A DNA stretch of 40,404 nucleotides from Planctomycetia bacterium (GTDB lineage Bacteria > Planctomycetota > UBA1135 > GCA-002686595): positions 1 through 40,404 of the forward strand of contig SYGM01000197.1 in NCBI GenBank assembly GCA_005799545.1. The letters run 5' to 3'. The position numbers and the translations under genes were made by a program. Below are positions 33,690-40,404 of this stretch, in pieces. The notes beneath the pieces were generated by a model, which saw only the letters and a list, made by a program, of their open reading frames with translations, had not been told where the DNA came from and searched no databases. The first letter of the stretch is position 1, and every line of letters starts with the position of its first letter.

Positions 33690-36074
33690 ATGAGCGAACC
33701 CGGCGACCTTTCCAGACCGGAGCTGCGCGTGCCGCAGGCAGGCGCACGCTACGAGCGTCTGGCCGAGCTGGGACGCGGATCGATGGGCGTGGTCTGGCGC
33801 GTGCGCGACCATGCCTTGATGCGCGAGCTCGCGATGAAGGTGCTGGCGCGCACTCCATCGGATGAAAAGGAGCGCAGCGCGCTGCTGGCGCGCTTCCTCG
33901 AGGAAGCACGACTCAGCGGCAGGCTCGATCACCCCGGCATCGTGCCCGTGCACGAGCTTGGCATCGATGATGACGGCAAGCTGTACTTCACAATGAAGCT
34001 CGTCGAGGGCCGTACTCTGCGCGAGTTGCTGGAGGAACTGCACGCGGGCCGCGGCAACTGGACCCAGGCGAAGCTGCTGCCGATCCTGCTCCGCGCGGCC
34101 GAGGCACTGGCCTACGCGCATGCCAAGGGCGTGATCCACCGCGATCTCAAACCCGGCAACGTGATGGTCGGTTCCTTCGGCGAAGTGTACGTCGTGGACT
34201 GGGGTCTCGCGCGGCTGCTTTCGGAGCCGGATCGACGCGACCTGCGTCTCGCCGTGCGCGAGGATGACTCGGCCAGCATCTCCACGCTCGACGGCACGGT
34301 GATCGGCACTCCGGCCTACATGCCGCCCGAACAGGCCAAGGGCGAGATCGCGAACATCGGACCGCGCTCGGACATCTACGCTCTGGGCGCGATCCTCTAC
34401 CACCTGCTCGCAGGTCACATGCCCTACGAGGACCGCGGCTCGCGCGCCGCGCACGCCGTGATCGCGCAGGTCATCTCCGGTCCGCCGACCCCGCTCGGCA
34501 CGCGCACACGATCCGTACCGCCCGAGCTGATCGCGATCGCTGAGAAGGCCATGGCCCGTGACCCGGCCGAGCGCTACGCGGAGGTCAGCGAGTTCGCGCG
34601 CGACATCGAGGCCTTCCTCGATGGACGGGTGGTGCAGGCCTATGAGACCGGAGCGCTGGCCGAATCCCGCAAGTGGATCCGGCGGCATCCGCGGATCGCG
34701 GCCCTGCTGGTGGGTTCGGTGCTGGGACTGGTCGTGGTGCTGGCCGTCGTGCTGGAGCTCAAGCGCGAGGCCGATGAGACTGCCGACGCGCTCTCTGCGC
34801 AGCTGCAGAGCACCGAGACCGAACGTGACCGTATTCTGGGTCTTTCGGATCTGGGTCGCTGGGCGGAGCTCTCGGCCGAGGAGCGCGATCTCTGGCCGCC
34901 CTATCCCGCGCTGATCCCGCGCATGCAGCGCTGGCTTGCGGACACGGAGGAACTGGCAGCCCGCCTGCCCCAGCACCGCCTGCAGCGCGACACCCTGCGC
35001 ACGAGCTCGCCGCAGTCGACGGTGCTTGCCAGCGGTGTCTCCAACCGCTGGTTGGGCGCACAGTTCGACGAGCTGGTGCGTGCCATCGAAGGTCTGGTGG
35101 ATCGCGAGAGCCAGGACTCGCGCGTGCGCGCCGTCGAAGCGCGGCTCGCTCAGGCGCGCGAGATGGAATATCGCAGCATCGAAAGCGATGCGGCCCGCGC
35201 CGCCTGGGAGGCCCTGCGCGCAGAGCTGGTCGATCCGGCACGCCGCGCGCCCTACGGCGAAATCCTGCTGCAGCGCACTCTGGGTTATCTGCCGCTGGGT
35301 CGTGATCCGCACAGCGGCTTGTTGGAATTCGCGCATCTGGCGAGCGGCACGGCGCCGCTGCGCAACGCCTCGGGTCGGCTCGAGCTGCTGCCGGAGAACG
35401 GGATCGTGCTCGTGCTTGTGCCTGGCGGACGCTTCTGGATGGGAGCCAGCGCCGCCGAACGCGAGGTGCGCAACCGCGATCCGCTGGCGCGCGCGGAGGA
35501 GGGCCCCGTGCAGGAAGTGCGACTGGAGTCCTTCCTGATCGCCAAGCACGAGTTGACGCGCGCTCAGTGGCAGCGCGTGATGGGAGGCAGCGGCGCCACC
35601 ATGGAGCCAGCTGTTGAACTCGCCTGGCCCGAGCTGCAGGAATTCGCGCGCCGCATGGACCTGGAATTGCCCACCGAAGCGCAGTGGGAGTACGCCGCGC
35701 GCGCGCTGCGACCGATGCCGTGGTGGAGCGGACGCCAGGAGGATTCGCTGCGCGGGATGGAGAATGTGCTGCTGCCCCCCGCGCGCGCCCAGGCCGCTGC
35801 GCCGATCGCCTCGCTGAGCCCCAATCCCTGGGGAATGCACGACATGCTGGGCAATGTCGCGGAATGGTGCCGGGACGCAGACGGTCCGCTGGATTTCTCG
35901 ATGGACCCGGTGGATGGCGCGCGCATGGGCGGCGATCCGGAGCGACGCGTGATCCGCGGCGGCAGTTGCATGCAGCGCGGCAACGAAGCGCGTGTCACAC
36001 AGCGTCAGTCGCTCGAGTCCAACCAGCGTGGCCCACTGCTGGGCGCGCGGCTGGCGCGCCGGCTGTGGAACTAG
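33690..36074 (+). CDS. Transmembrane Ser/Thr protein kinase with C-terminal FGE-like domain
   Basis: A 794-residue protein. Residues about 20-310 are a Pkn/Hanks-type kinase: GRGSMG (28-33), K50 in AMK, HRDLKPGN (H150, D152), DWG (170-172, in place of DFG), and GTPAYMPPEQAKG. A TM helix at about 336-358 (IAALLVGSVLGLVVVLAVVLEL) puts a coiled, Glu-rich region and an FGE-like domain (about 560-794) outside the cytoplasm. The latter has VPGGRFWMGA, LPTEAQWEYAAR, GNVAEWC and RGGSC-MQRGN. In human FGE the two catalytic cysteines (C336, C341) fall in GGSxxCxxxxC; here the aligned positions are Q762 and A767, so it is very unlikely to activate sulfatases. It may sense an extracellular ligand. Co-transcribed with the spermidine-synthase-like gene. 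Confidence 0.92.
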   Translation: MSEPGDLSRPELRVPQAGARYERLAELGRGSMGVVWRVRDHALMRELAMKVLARTPSDEKERSALLARFLEEARLSGRLDHPGIVPVHELGIDDDGKLYFTMKLVEGRTLRELLEELHAGRGNWTQAKLLPILLRAAEALAYAHAKGVIHRDLKPGNVMVGSFGEVYVVDWGLARLLSEPDRRDLRLAVREDDSASISTLDGTVIGTPAYMPPEQAKGEIANIGPRSDIYALGAILYHLLAGHMPYEDRGSRAAHAVIAQVISGPPTPLGTRTRSVPPELIAIAEKAMARDPAERYAEVSEFARDIEAFLDGRVVQAYETGALAESRKWIRRHPRIAALLVGSVLGLVVVLAVVLELKREADETADALSAQLQSTETERDRILGLSDLGRWAELSAEERDLWPPYPALIPRMQRWLADTEELAARLPQHRLQRDTLRTSSPQSTVLASGVSNRWLGAQFDELVRAIEGLVDRESQDSRVRAVEARLAQAREMEYRSIESDAARAAWEALRAELVDPARRAPYGEILLQRTLGYLPLGRDPHSGLLEFAHLASGTAPLRNASGRLELLPENGIVLVLVPGGRFWMGASAAEREVRNRDPLARAEEGPVQEVRLESFLIAKHELTRAQWQRVMGGSGATMEPAVELAWPELQEFARRMDLELPTEAQWEYAARALRPMPWWSGRQEDSLRGMENVLLPPARAQAAAPIASLSPNPWGMHDMLGNVAEWCRDADGPLDFSMDPVDGARMGGDPERRVIRGGSCMQRGNEARVTQRQSLESNQRGPLLGARLARRLWN

Positions 36075-36084
36075 AGGCGCCGAC

Positions 36085-37797
36085 TCAGTAGCGGATCAGC
36101 TGCAGCACCGGCCCGGGCCGCTCCACCTGCCACAGGGCCGTCAGCGGAAACTCCATTTCCCCCGGTAGCAGAGCCTCGTCGCCGACGCCGTCGGGGCGCG
36201 GATCGATGGTCCACACCACCTGTGCGGAGCGTGCGAGCGTGGCAAAGGCGTCGTAATCCTCCGCTCGCAGACGGCGACGAACATGCAGCAGCTGTCCGGC
36301 ACCGACGGCACGCAGCACCGCCGGCGCATCGCCCCCCAGACTTTCCAGTCCCTTGCGCACCACGATGGTGTGTGCGCGCTCGTCGATCTCGAACAGTTCA
36401 CCCACGGCAATGCCGTCGACACCGCTGCCGACCGGCAGTTCCCGGCGCTCGAAGCGTCGCTTGCGTCGCTCCTCGCGCGGACGCAGCCCCTCGGGAGGCA
36501 CGAGCGAGTTGCGCAACGTGGAGAGTCGGGTCAGGGCCTGATACGAGAGCGCAGGGTCCGGTCCGTAGCGATCGATCGCAATCGTGCTCTGGGACGCTTC
36601 GGCTTCAAGCCGCTGCTCCGCCAGCGTGCGCGTGTCGGTCTGGCGCAAGAGGTGCACGAAGCGCAGACACTGCGCCAGCGGCACGATCGCCAGCAGCGCG
36701 AAAACAGCCAGACCGGTTCGGGTAGCGAGCCAGCGCTCGGTCACGAGGCCGGCAGGGAACACCAGCAGCAGCACCAGGGGCAGCAGATAGCGCACATGGT
36801 CGCTCTCGTAGAACAGGAAGAACCCCGCCCACAGCAGCGCAAAGATCACGGCAGGGCGCATCATGCGCATGCGCAGTGCTGCGACGAGGCCGCACAGGCC
36901 CAGAATCATGATCAGCGGATCGTAGCCCGCCAGTGCGCGCGAGAGCCGCAGCGCGGACTCCGTGCGCAGGCCGAACACGACGCCAACCCCACCGACATCA
37001 AAACCGCTGGAATTCGCCAGCTTGTCGGCAAGGATCACCCGCTCGGGCGCGCCGTGCGTCAGGTAGTAGGCATGACCGGCCAGCAGCGCGACAAGCAATC
37101 CAACTCCCAAGGCCAACGCACCTTGACCGACACGTCGCGCAATGCCGCCCCGGGCGCCCAGTAGCCAGGCCAGTCCCGGCAGGGCGAACACCGCCAGACC
37201 GCTCTGGTGGCAGGCGAAGGAAAGTCCGGCGGCGATGCAGGCCAGCACCAGATGCCGCACACGCGCGGATTGCATCCAAAGGGCACAGGCCCAGGCACTG
37301 CACAGCATGAAGAAGCCCACCGGCACCCACGGTCGCTCCTGCACGGAGAACTGCAGTTGCAGCAGGCTTGTGGCGACGAGGAAAGCCGCCACCCACGCAC
37401 CGGCGGAGAGTCCCATCGCGCGCGCAGCGCGGAAGGCCACCCAGGCGCTCGCCGCGCCGAACAGGGCGACCAGCACCCGTGCGGGCAGGTGCACGCGTCC
37501 TGGTTCGGTGGCGACGGCTGCGGCGAATCCCGCCGGATCGCTCCACTCTCCGCTCGACTTGCCGAGCGCGTACTCCGCCGCATACACGGGCAGCAGCAGG
37601 TACGGCAGGAAGTAGGGATAGTTCGAGTACTTGCCCGCCGGCGGGGCGAGGTCCTTGTCCTGGGCCATGCCCAGCGCCGATCGCACGATGTGCGTGTCGG
37701 GCACGTAGTTGCGCCCTTCCCCGTGGGAAATCGGGGCCAGCCGCAGGAACAGCGGCAAGACCAGCAACAACAGCAGCGCCGCAAGGCTCTTGCCCAT
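36085..37797 (-). CDS. GT39-like multispanning membrane glycosyltransferase (paralogue of 856-2568)
   Basis: A 570-residue polytopic membrane protein beginning MGKSLAALLLLLVLPLFLRLAP, with a PDT acidic loop (YVPDTHIVRSALG) after TM1, QFSVQERPWVPV, DHVRYLLPLVLLLVFPAG and a C-terminal WQVERPGPVL motif. It is the same length as the protein at 856-2568, and shares these elements in order, so both belong to one family of probable polyprenyl-phosphate-sugar dependent transferases. It follows rho by 7 bases on the same strand, an unusual partner. The sugar and acceptor are unknown. Confidence 0.8.
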   Translation of the reverse strand: MGKSLAALLLLLVLPLFLRLAPISHGEGRNYVPDTHIVRSALGMAQDKDLAPPAGKYSNYPYFLPYLLLPVYAAEYALGKSSGEWSDPAGFAAAVATEPGRVHLPARVLVALFGAASAWVAFRAARAMGLSAGAWVAAFLVATSLLQLQFSVQERPWVPVGFFMLCSAWACALWMQSARVRHLVLACIAAGLSFACHQSGLAVFALPGLAWLLGARGGIARRVGQGALALGVGLLVALLAGHAYYLTHGAPERVILADKLANSSGFDVGGVGVVFGLRTESALRLSRALAGYDPLIMILGLCGLVAALRMRMMRPAVIFALLWAGFFLFYESDHVRYLLPLVLLLVFPAGLVTERWLATRTGLAVFALLAIVPLAQCLRFVHLLRQTDTRTLAEQRLEAEASQSTIAIDRYGPDPALSYQALTRLSTLRNSLVPPEGLRPREERRKRRFERRELPVGSGVDGIAVGELFEIDERAHTIVVRKGLESLGGDAPAVLRAVGAGQLLHVRRRLRAEDYDAFATLARSAQVVWTIDPRPDGVGDEALLPGEMEFPLTALWQVERPGPVLQLIRY

Positions 37798-37804
37798 GGC
37801 TCGC

Positions 37805-40069
37805 TCAGGCTTCAGGGTCGACTTCGAATCGCTTCAGGAAGTCGTCCGTCTTCTCGACATCCGACAGACGCGTGATCAGAAGATCCATGGCCTCGGCCCA
37901 GTGCATGCGGCTCAGGACGCGGCGCAGGATCTGCAGCTGGCGCAGCTTCTTCGAGGAGATCAGCTTCTCCTCCTTGCGCGTGCCCGATTTTTCGACATCG
38001 ATCGCCGGAAAAATGCGACGGTCCGCGAGCCTGCGGCTCAAGACCAGTTCCATGTTGCCCGTGCCCTTGAACTCTTCGAAGATCAGCTGATCCATGCGCG
38101 AGCCGGTGTCCACCAGCGTCGTGCCCAGAATCGTCAGCGAACCCGCCTTTTCCGTGTTGCGCGCGCTGCCGAAGAACTGACGCGGACGCTCCATGGCCTT
38201 GGAATCCAGACCGCCGGACATGGTCTTGCCGGATCCGCCGTGCAGGTTGTTGTAGGCGCGAGCCAGGCGCGTGATCGAATCGAGCAGCAGCACCACGTCC
38301 TGACCGGTCTCCACGAGGCGCATGGCGCGCCTCCAGACGAACTCGGCCACCTGCACGTGATTCTTCGGCGATTCATCCGACGTGCTGACGAAGACCTCGC
38401 CCTTGGTCGAGCGCAGCCATTCCGTTGCTTCTTCCGGACGCTCGTCCACCAGCAGCACCATCAGGTGCACATCGGGATAACCGACCTCGATGCCCTTGGC
38501 GAACTGCCTGAGGATCGTGGTCTTTCCGGAACGCGGCGGCGCGACGATCAGTCCGCGCTGCCCGCGTCCCACCGGGCACAACAGATCCAGAATGCGCATC
38601 GAGACTTCGTCCGTCACATCACCCACGGCATAGTGGAAGTCCGGGTCGACCGAGGTCAGCGTGCGAAACTCGGGCAAGTTGCGCAGCTCCATCGGCGGCT
38701 TGCCGTCGACGGTGTAGATCTCGTTGAGCGCGTACTTGTGCTTGTGTCCGCGCCCGAGCTTGCCCTTGATCAGACTGCCATCGCGCAGCTTGAACTGCTG
38801 GATGAAGCGCTCGGGCACGAAGATGTCGCTCTTGGAAGGCAGATAGCGCGTCGCCTTCTGGCGCAGCGTGCCGAACCCGCCCATTTCCTTGACGAGAATG
38901 CCCTCGCCCTCGAGCGGAATCGGCTCCAGCTCGACCGGCTCGCGCGCATGCGGCTCCTGGTGCTGCTCACGGTGCTGCTCACGGTGCTGCTCACGGTGCG
39001 GCGGCTGCTCGCGCGGCGGCTGCTCGCGCGGCGGCTGCTCGCGCGGCGGCTGCTCGCGCGGATGTTGCTCGCGCGGATGTTGCTCGCGCGGATGTTGCTC
39101 GCGCGGTTGCGGCTGTGCGTGAGTCCGCTGCTGCGGGTGCTGCTGCTGCGACTGTTGGGAGCGCTGTTGAGGTTGGCCGTGTTGAGGTTGGCCCTCAGGG
39201 AACTGGCTCTTCTTGCGACGGCGACGACCTCCGCGGCGCTTGCGGCGCGGGAGACCATCCGGGCCGAGCTTGATGCCAGGCTGCTGCAGCAGTTCTGCAA
39301 TCTGCTCAGGCGTCAGCGGGCCGGGCGGAATCACGACCGACGGGCGGGTAGGCTGGTTCTGTGCGTGGGCAGAACGCTGCGGCTGCGCCGGAGACTGCGG
39401 ACGCTGGGTCTTCACCGGCGGGAGCGGGATGTCCGACTCGTCGTCGTCCTCAAAATCGTCATAGTCGTCATCCGGGCCGGAGGAATAGGACGAGGAGCCC
39501 TCGACGTACTCCGCCGGCTTGGGAGCGGGTCTGGCAGCGGGTTGAGAAGCCGGCTTGGGTGCCGGCTTGGGTGCGTTCCGGGGAGCGGGGCTCACCTCGA
39601 GGTCGAGTCCGGCGCCGAAGGCTTCCGAGACTTCGCGCGGAGATTTGGGAGCGGGCTTGGGTGCGGGCGCGGCCGCGGCACGGGGTTGGGCCGCGGGCAA
39701 TGCCACCGGTTCCAATGCGGGCTGCGGTGTGGGCTGCGGTGTGGGCTGCGGTGTGGGCTCTGCAGCAGCTTTGGCTGCCGGCTTGGCGCGGCTCTTGGCC
39801 TTGAGCTTGGGCTCTGCCTCCGCGGGTGCCGCCTCCGCCTTCGGGGGTGCCTTGGCCGCGACCTTGGCTGCAACCTTGGCCGCAGCCTTGGAGGAGGCCT
39901 TGGCTGGCGCCTTCACCGTTGCCTTCACCGTTGCCTTGGCCGCTGCCTTGGCCGCTGCCTTGACCTCGGACTTGGCCGATGCCTCAGGAGCCGCCTTCGT
40001 CCGGCGGGTGCGTGTGCTGCCTGCGGTGCGGGAGCGCCGCGGTGTGGATTCAGATTCTTCGGAGGCCAT
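37805..40069 (-). CDS. rho: Transcription termination factor Rho with a ~385-residue disordered extension
   Basis: A 754-residue protein; E. coli Rho has 419. Residues about 388-754 are normal Rho: RNA-binding GEGILVKEMGGFGTLR and YLPSKSDIFVPERFIQQFKLRDG, the Walker A PPRSGKTT (K516), VLLLDSITRLARAYN (Walker B), GGSGKTMSGGLD and GTGNMELVLSR. The extension has a Lys/Ala-rich histone-H1-like part (25-103), PTPQ repeats (105-117), an acidic patch (200-213), a basic RRKRRGGRRRRKK patch (275-287) and REQ(H/P) repeats (322-370). Such extensions in other Rho proteins bind RNA or form condensates. Start at ATG 40069, with GAGGG 5 bases upstream; the open frame further upstream has no support. Co-transcribed with the GT39 gene. 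Confidence 0.95.
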   Translation of the reverse strand: MASEESESTPRRSRTAGSTRTRRTKAAPEASAKSEVKAAAKAAAKATVKATVKAPAKASSKAAAKVAAKVAAKAPPKAEAAPAEAEPKLKAKSRAKPAAKAAAEPTPQPTPQPTPQPALEPVALPAAQPRAAAAPAPKPAPKSPREVSEAFGAGLDLEVSPAPRNAPKPAPKPASQPAARPAPKPAEYVEGSSSYSSGPDDDYDDFEDDDESDIPLPPVKTQRPQSPAQPQRSAHAQNQPTRPSVVIPPGPLTPEQIAELLQQPGIKLGPDGLPRRKRRGGRRRRKKSQFPEGQPQHGQPQQRSQQSQQQHPQQRTHAQPQPREQHPREQHPREQHPREQPPREQPPREQPPREQPPHREQHREQHREQHQEPHAREPVELEPIPLEGEGILVKEMGGFGTLRQKATRYLPSKSDIFVPERFIQQFKLRDGSLIKGKLGRGHKHKYALNEIYTVDGKPPMELRNLPEFRTLTSVDPDFHYAVGDVTDEVSMRILDLLCPVGRGQRGLIVAPPRSGKTTILRQFAKGIEVGYPDVHLMVLLVDERPEEATEWLRSTKGEVFVSTSDESPKNHVQVAEFVWRRAMRLVETGQDVVLLLDSITRLARAYNNLHGGSGKTMSGGLDSKAMERPRQFFGSARNTEKAGSLTILGTTLVDTGSRMDQLIFEEFKGTGNMELVLSRRLADRRIFPAIDVEKSGTRKEEKLISSKKLRQLQILRRVLSRMHWAEAMDLLITRLSDVEKTDDFLKRFEVDPEA
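38959..39112 (-). repeat. Tandem minisatellite encoding REQ(H/P) repeats in rho
   Basis: A block of 12-base units (TGCTGCTCACGG, three copies from about 38960) followed by 15-base units (variants of GGCTGCTCGCGCGGC and GATGTTGCTCGCGCG) up to about 39112. It encodes HREQ and PREQ(H/P) repeats in the Rho extension; repeat number could vary between strains. Confidence 0.85.
39722..39757 (-). repeat. 12-base tandem repeat encoding PTPQ in rho
   Basis: Three copies of CTGCGGTGTGGG in a row, encoding PTPQ repeats in the Rho extension. Confidence 0.75.
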
Positions 40070-40404
40070 GAAAACCCTCGAGTACGCGAAAAAAACGGCA
40101 GCGGTGGGGAGGGTGTCCCCGGACACTGCGGTGCGCGGTTGGGCGGGAGGTGCGCGTGCGCAGGTACTCCCACCGCGCGGAAGGCCACGATCACCAGCCC
40201 CAAGGGCCGATCGTGCCAGCGATGGGCGGAACTTGCCCTATTGCCGAGCCCGATGGAACCAAAAAAACTGGAAAAATCGGCCTGAGAAAACTGGCCTGCG
40301 GCGGTCCGCCGGGGTCAGCGACCCCGGAAGCAGGCGGGAAAGTGGTCGGGGGAACGAGACGCGGATTGAACTCTTCGTGCAGGGGGCGGCGCAACTAGAT
40401 CCGC
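40070..40404. other. Rho upstream region, no gene seen
   Basis: This 335-base stretch has only short overlapping frames with no recognisable protein. On the minus strand, read towards rho, it holds a perfect hairpin CCGGGGTC-3-GACCCCGG (40309-40327), enclosed by GCCTGC/GCAGGC (40294-40299 and 40330-40335), then T-rich tracts (complement of A runs at about 40260-40290), a small GTGTC-4-GACAC stem (40113-40126) and a T7 run (40089-40095) 20 bases before the start codon. The structure fits an autoregulated rho leader and promoter, but this is inference. Confidence 0.5.

Noticed and set aside
32619-35840. Long minus-strand open frame (1073 codons)
   Set aside because: Antisense to the spermidine-synthase-like and kinase genes, no domain, typical shadow composition.
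38959-39112. CRISPR-like regular repeats
   Set aside because: The units are 12-15 bases, contiguous without spacers and in frame inside rho, so they are a coding minisatellite.
37709-40285. Plus-strand open frame of 858 codons over rho
   Set aside because: Rho motifs are on the other strand; the plus translation is Leu/Arg/Gly repeats from the minisatellite.
40150-40398. Short frames on both strands upstream of rho
   Set aside because: Overlapping, no domain, no ribosome-binding site, and the region is rich in hairpins and A/T tracts.

Overview
The window looks like chromosomal DNA from a high-GC member of the Planctomycetota. The evidence is family content: a giant PVC-type membrane-bound dehydrogenase with cytochrome c and DUF1080 domains, a DUF1570 gluzincin-like protein, formylglycine-type and sulfatase-like alkaline-phosphatase-superfamily proteins, a Ser/Thr kinase with an FGE-like domain, and L-lysine 6-aminotransferase. 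Coding density is very high; most neighbours overlap by 1-14 bases or lie within a few bases. I see no tRNA, rRNA, CRISPR array, insertion sequence or phage gene. Phylum is inferred from family content, not from a marker gene.

Layout. 1-6008 (+): 3' part of clpX, a GT39-like membrane glycosyltransferase, a sulfatase-like lipoprotein whose nucleophile position is Thr, and a secreted true sulfatase with a discoidin-like domain. 6005-9613 (-): a 1202-residue secreted multidomain protein (TPR, DUF1570 peptidase-like, DUF1080-like, thioredoxin-like with WSTYS instead of WCxxC). 9704-11864 (+): DHH phosphoesterase and rlmN. 11865-12081: a non-coding convergent gap packed with inverted repeats. 12082-14786 (-): lysine 6-aminotransferase (lat), mscL and an orphan 281-residue protein. 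14807-16523 (+): rnpA, yidD and a beta-propeller lipoprotein. 16537-18360 (-): M28 peptidase lipoprotein with PDZ. 18423-23466 (+): metallo-beta-lactamase-fold hydrolase, giant PVC dehydrogenase, small DUF3332-like lipoprotein. 23498-31269 (-): five-gene unit, an OPT-family transporter followed by four glycosyltransferase genes. 31302-36074 (+): membrane-anchored spermidine-synthase-like protein and a transmembrane Ser/Thr kinase with an FGE-like domain. 36085-40069 (-): rho with a ~385-residue disordered extension, then a second GT39-like gene. 40070-40404: rho upstream region, no gene seen.

Themes. Much of the window serves the cell envelope and carbohydrate metabolism: extracellular glycan breakdown (sulfatase, PVC dehydrogenase, DUF1080 and NPCBM modules) and glycan assembly (GT2, GT4 and GT39 enzymes). 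Housekeeping genes (clpX, rlmN, rnpA-yidD, rho) are scattered among them. The most noteworthy items are a probable single-base frameshift that truncates a glycosyltransferase (around 28374), the cysteine-less thioredoxin domain, the FGE-like kinase domain lacking both catalytic cysteines, the repeat-rich Rho extension, and the palindrome cluster between rlmN and lat.
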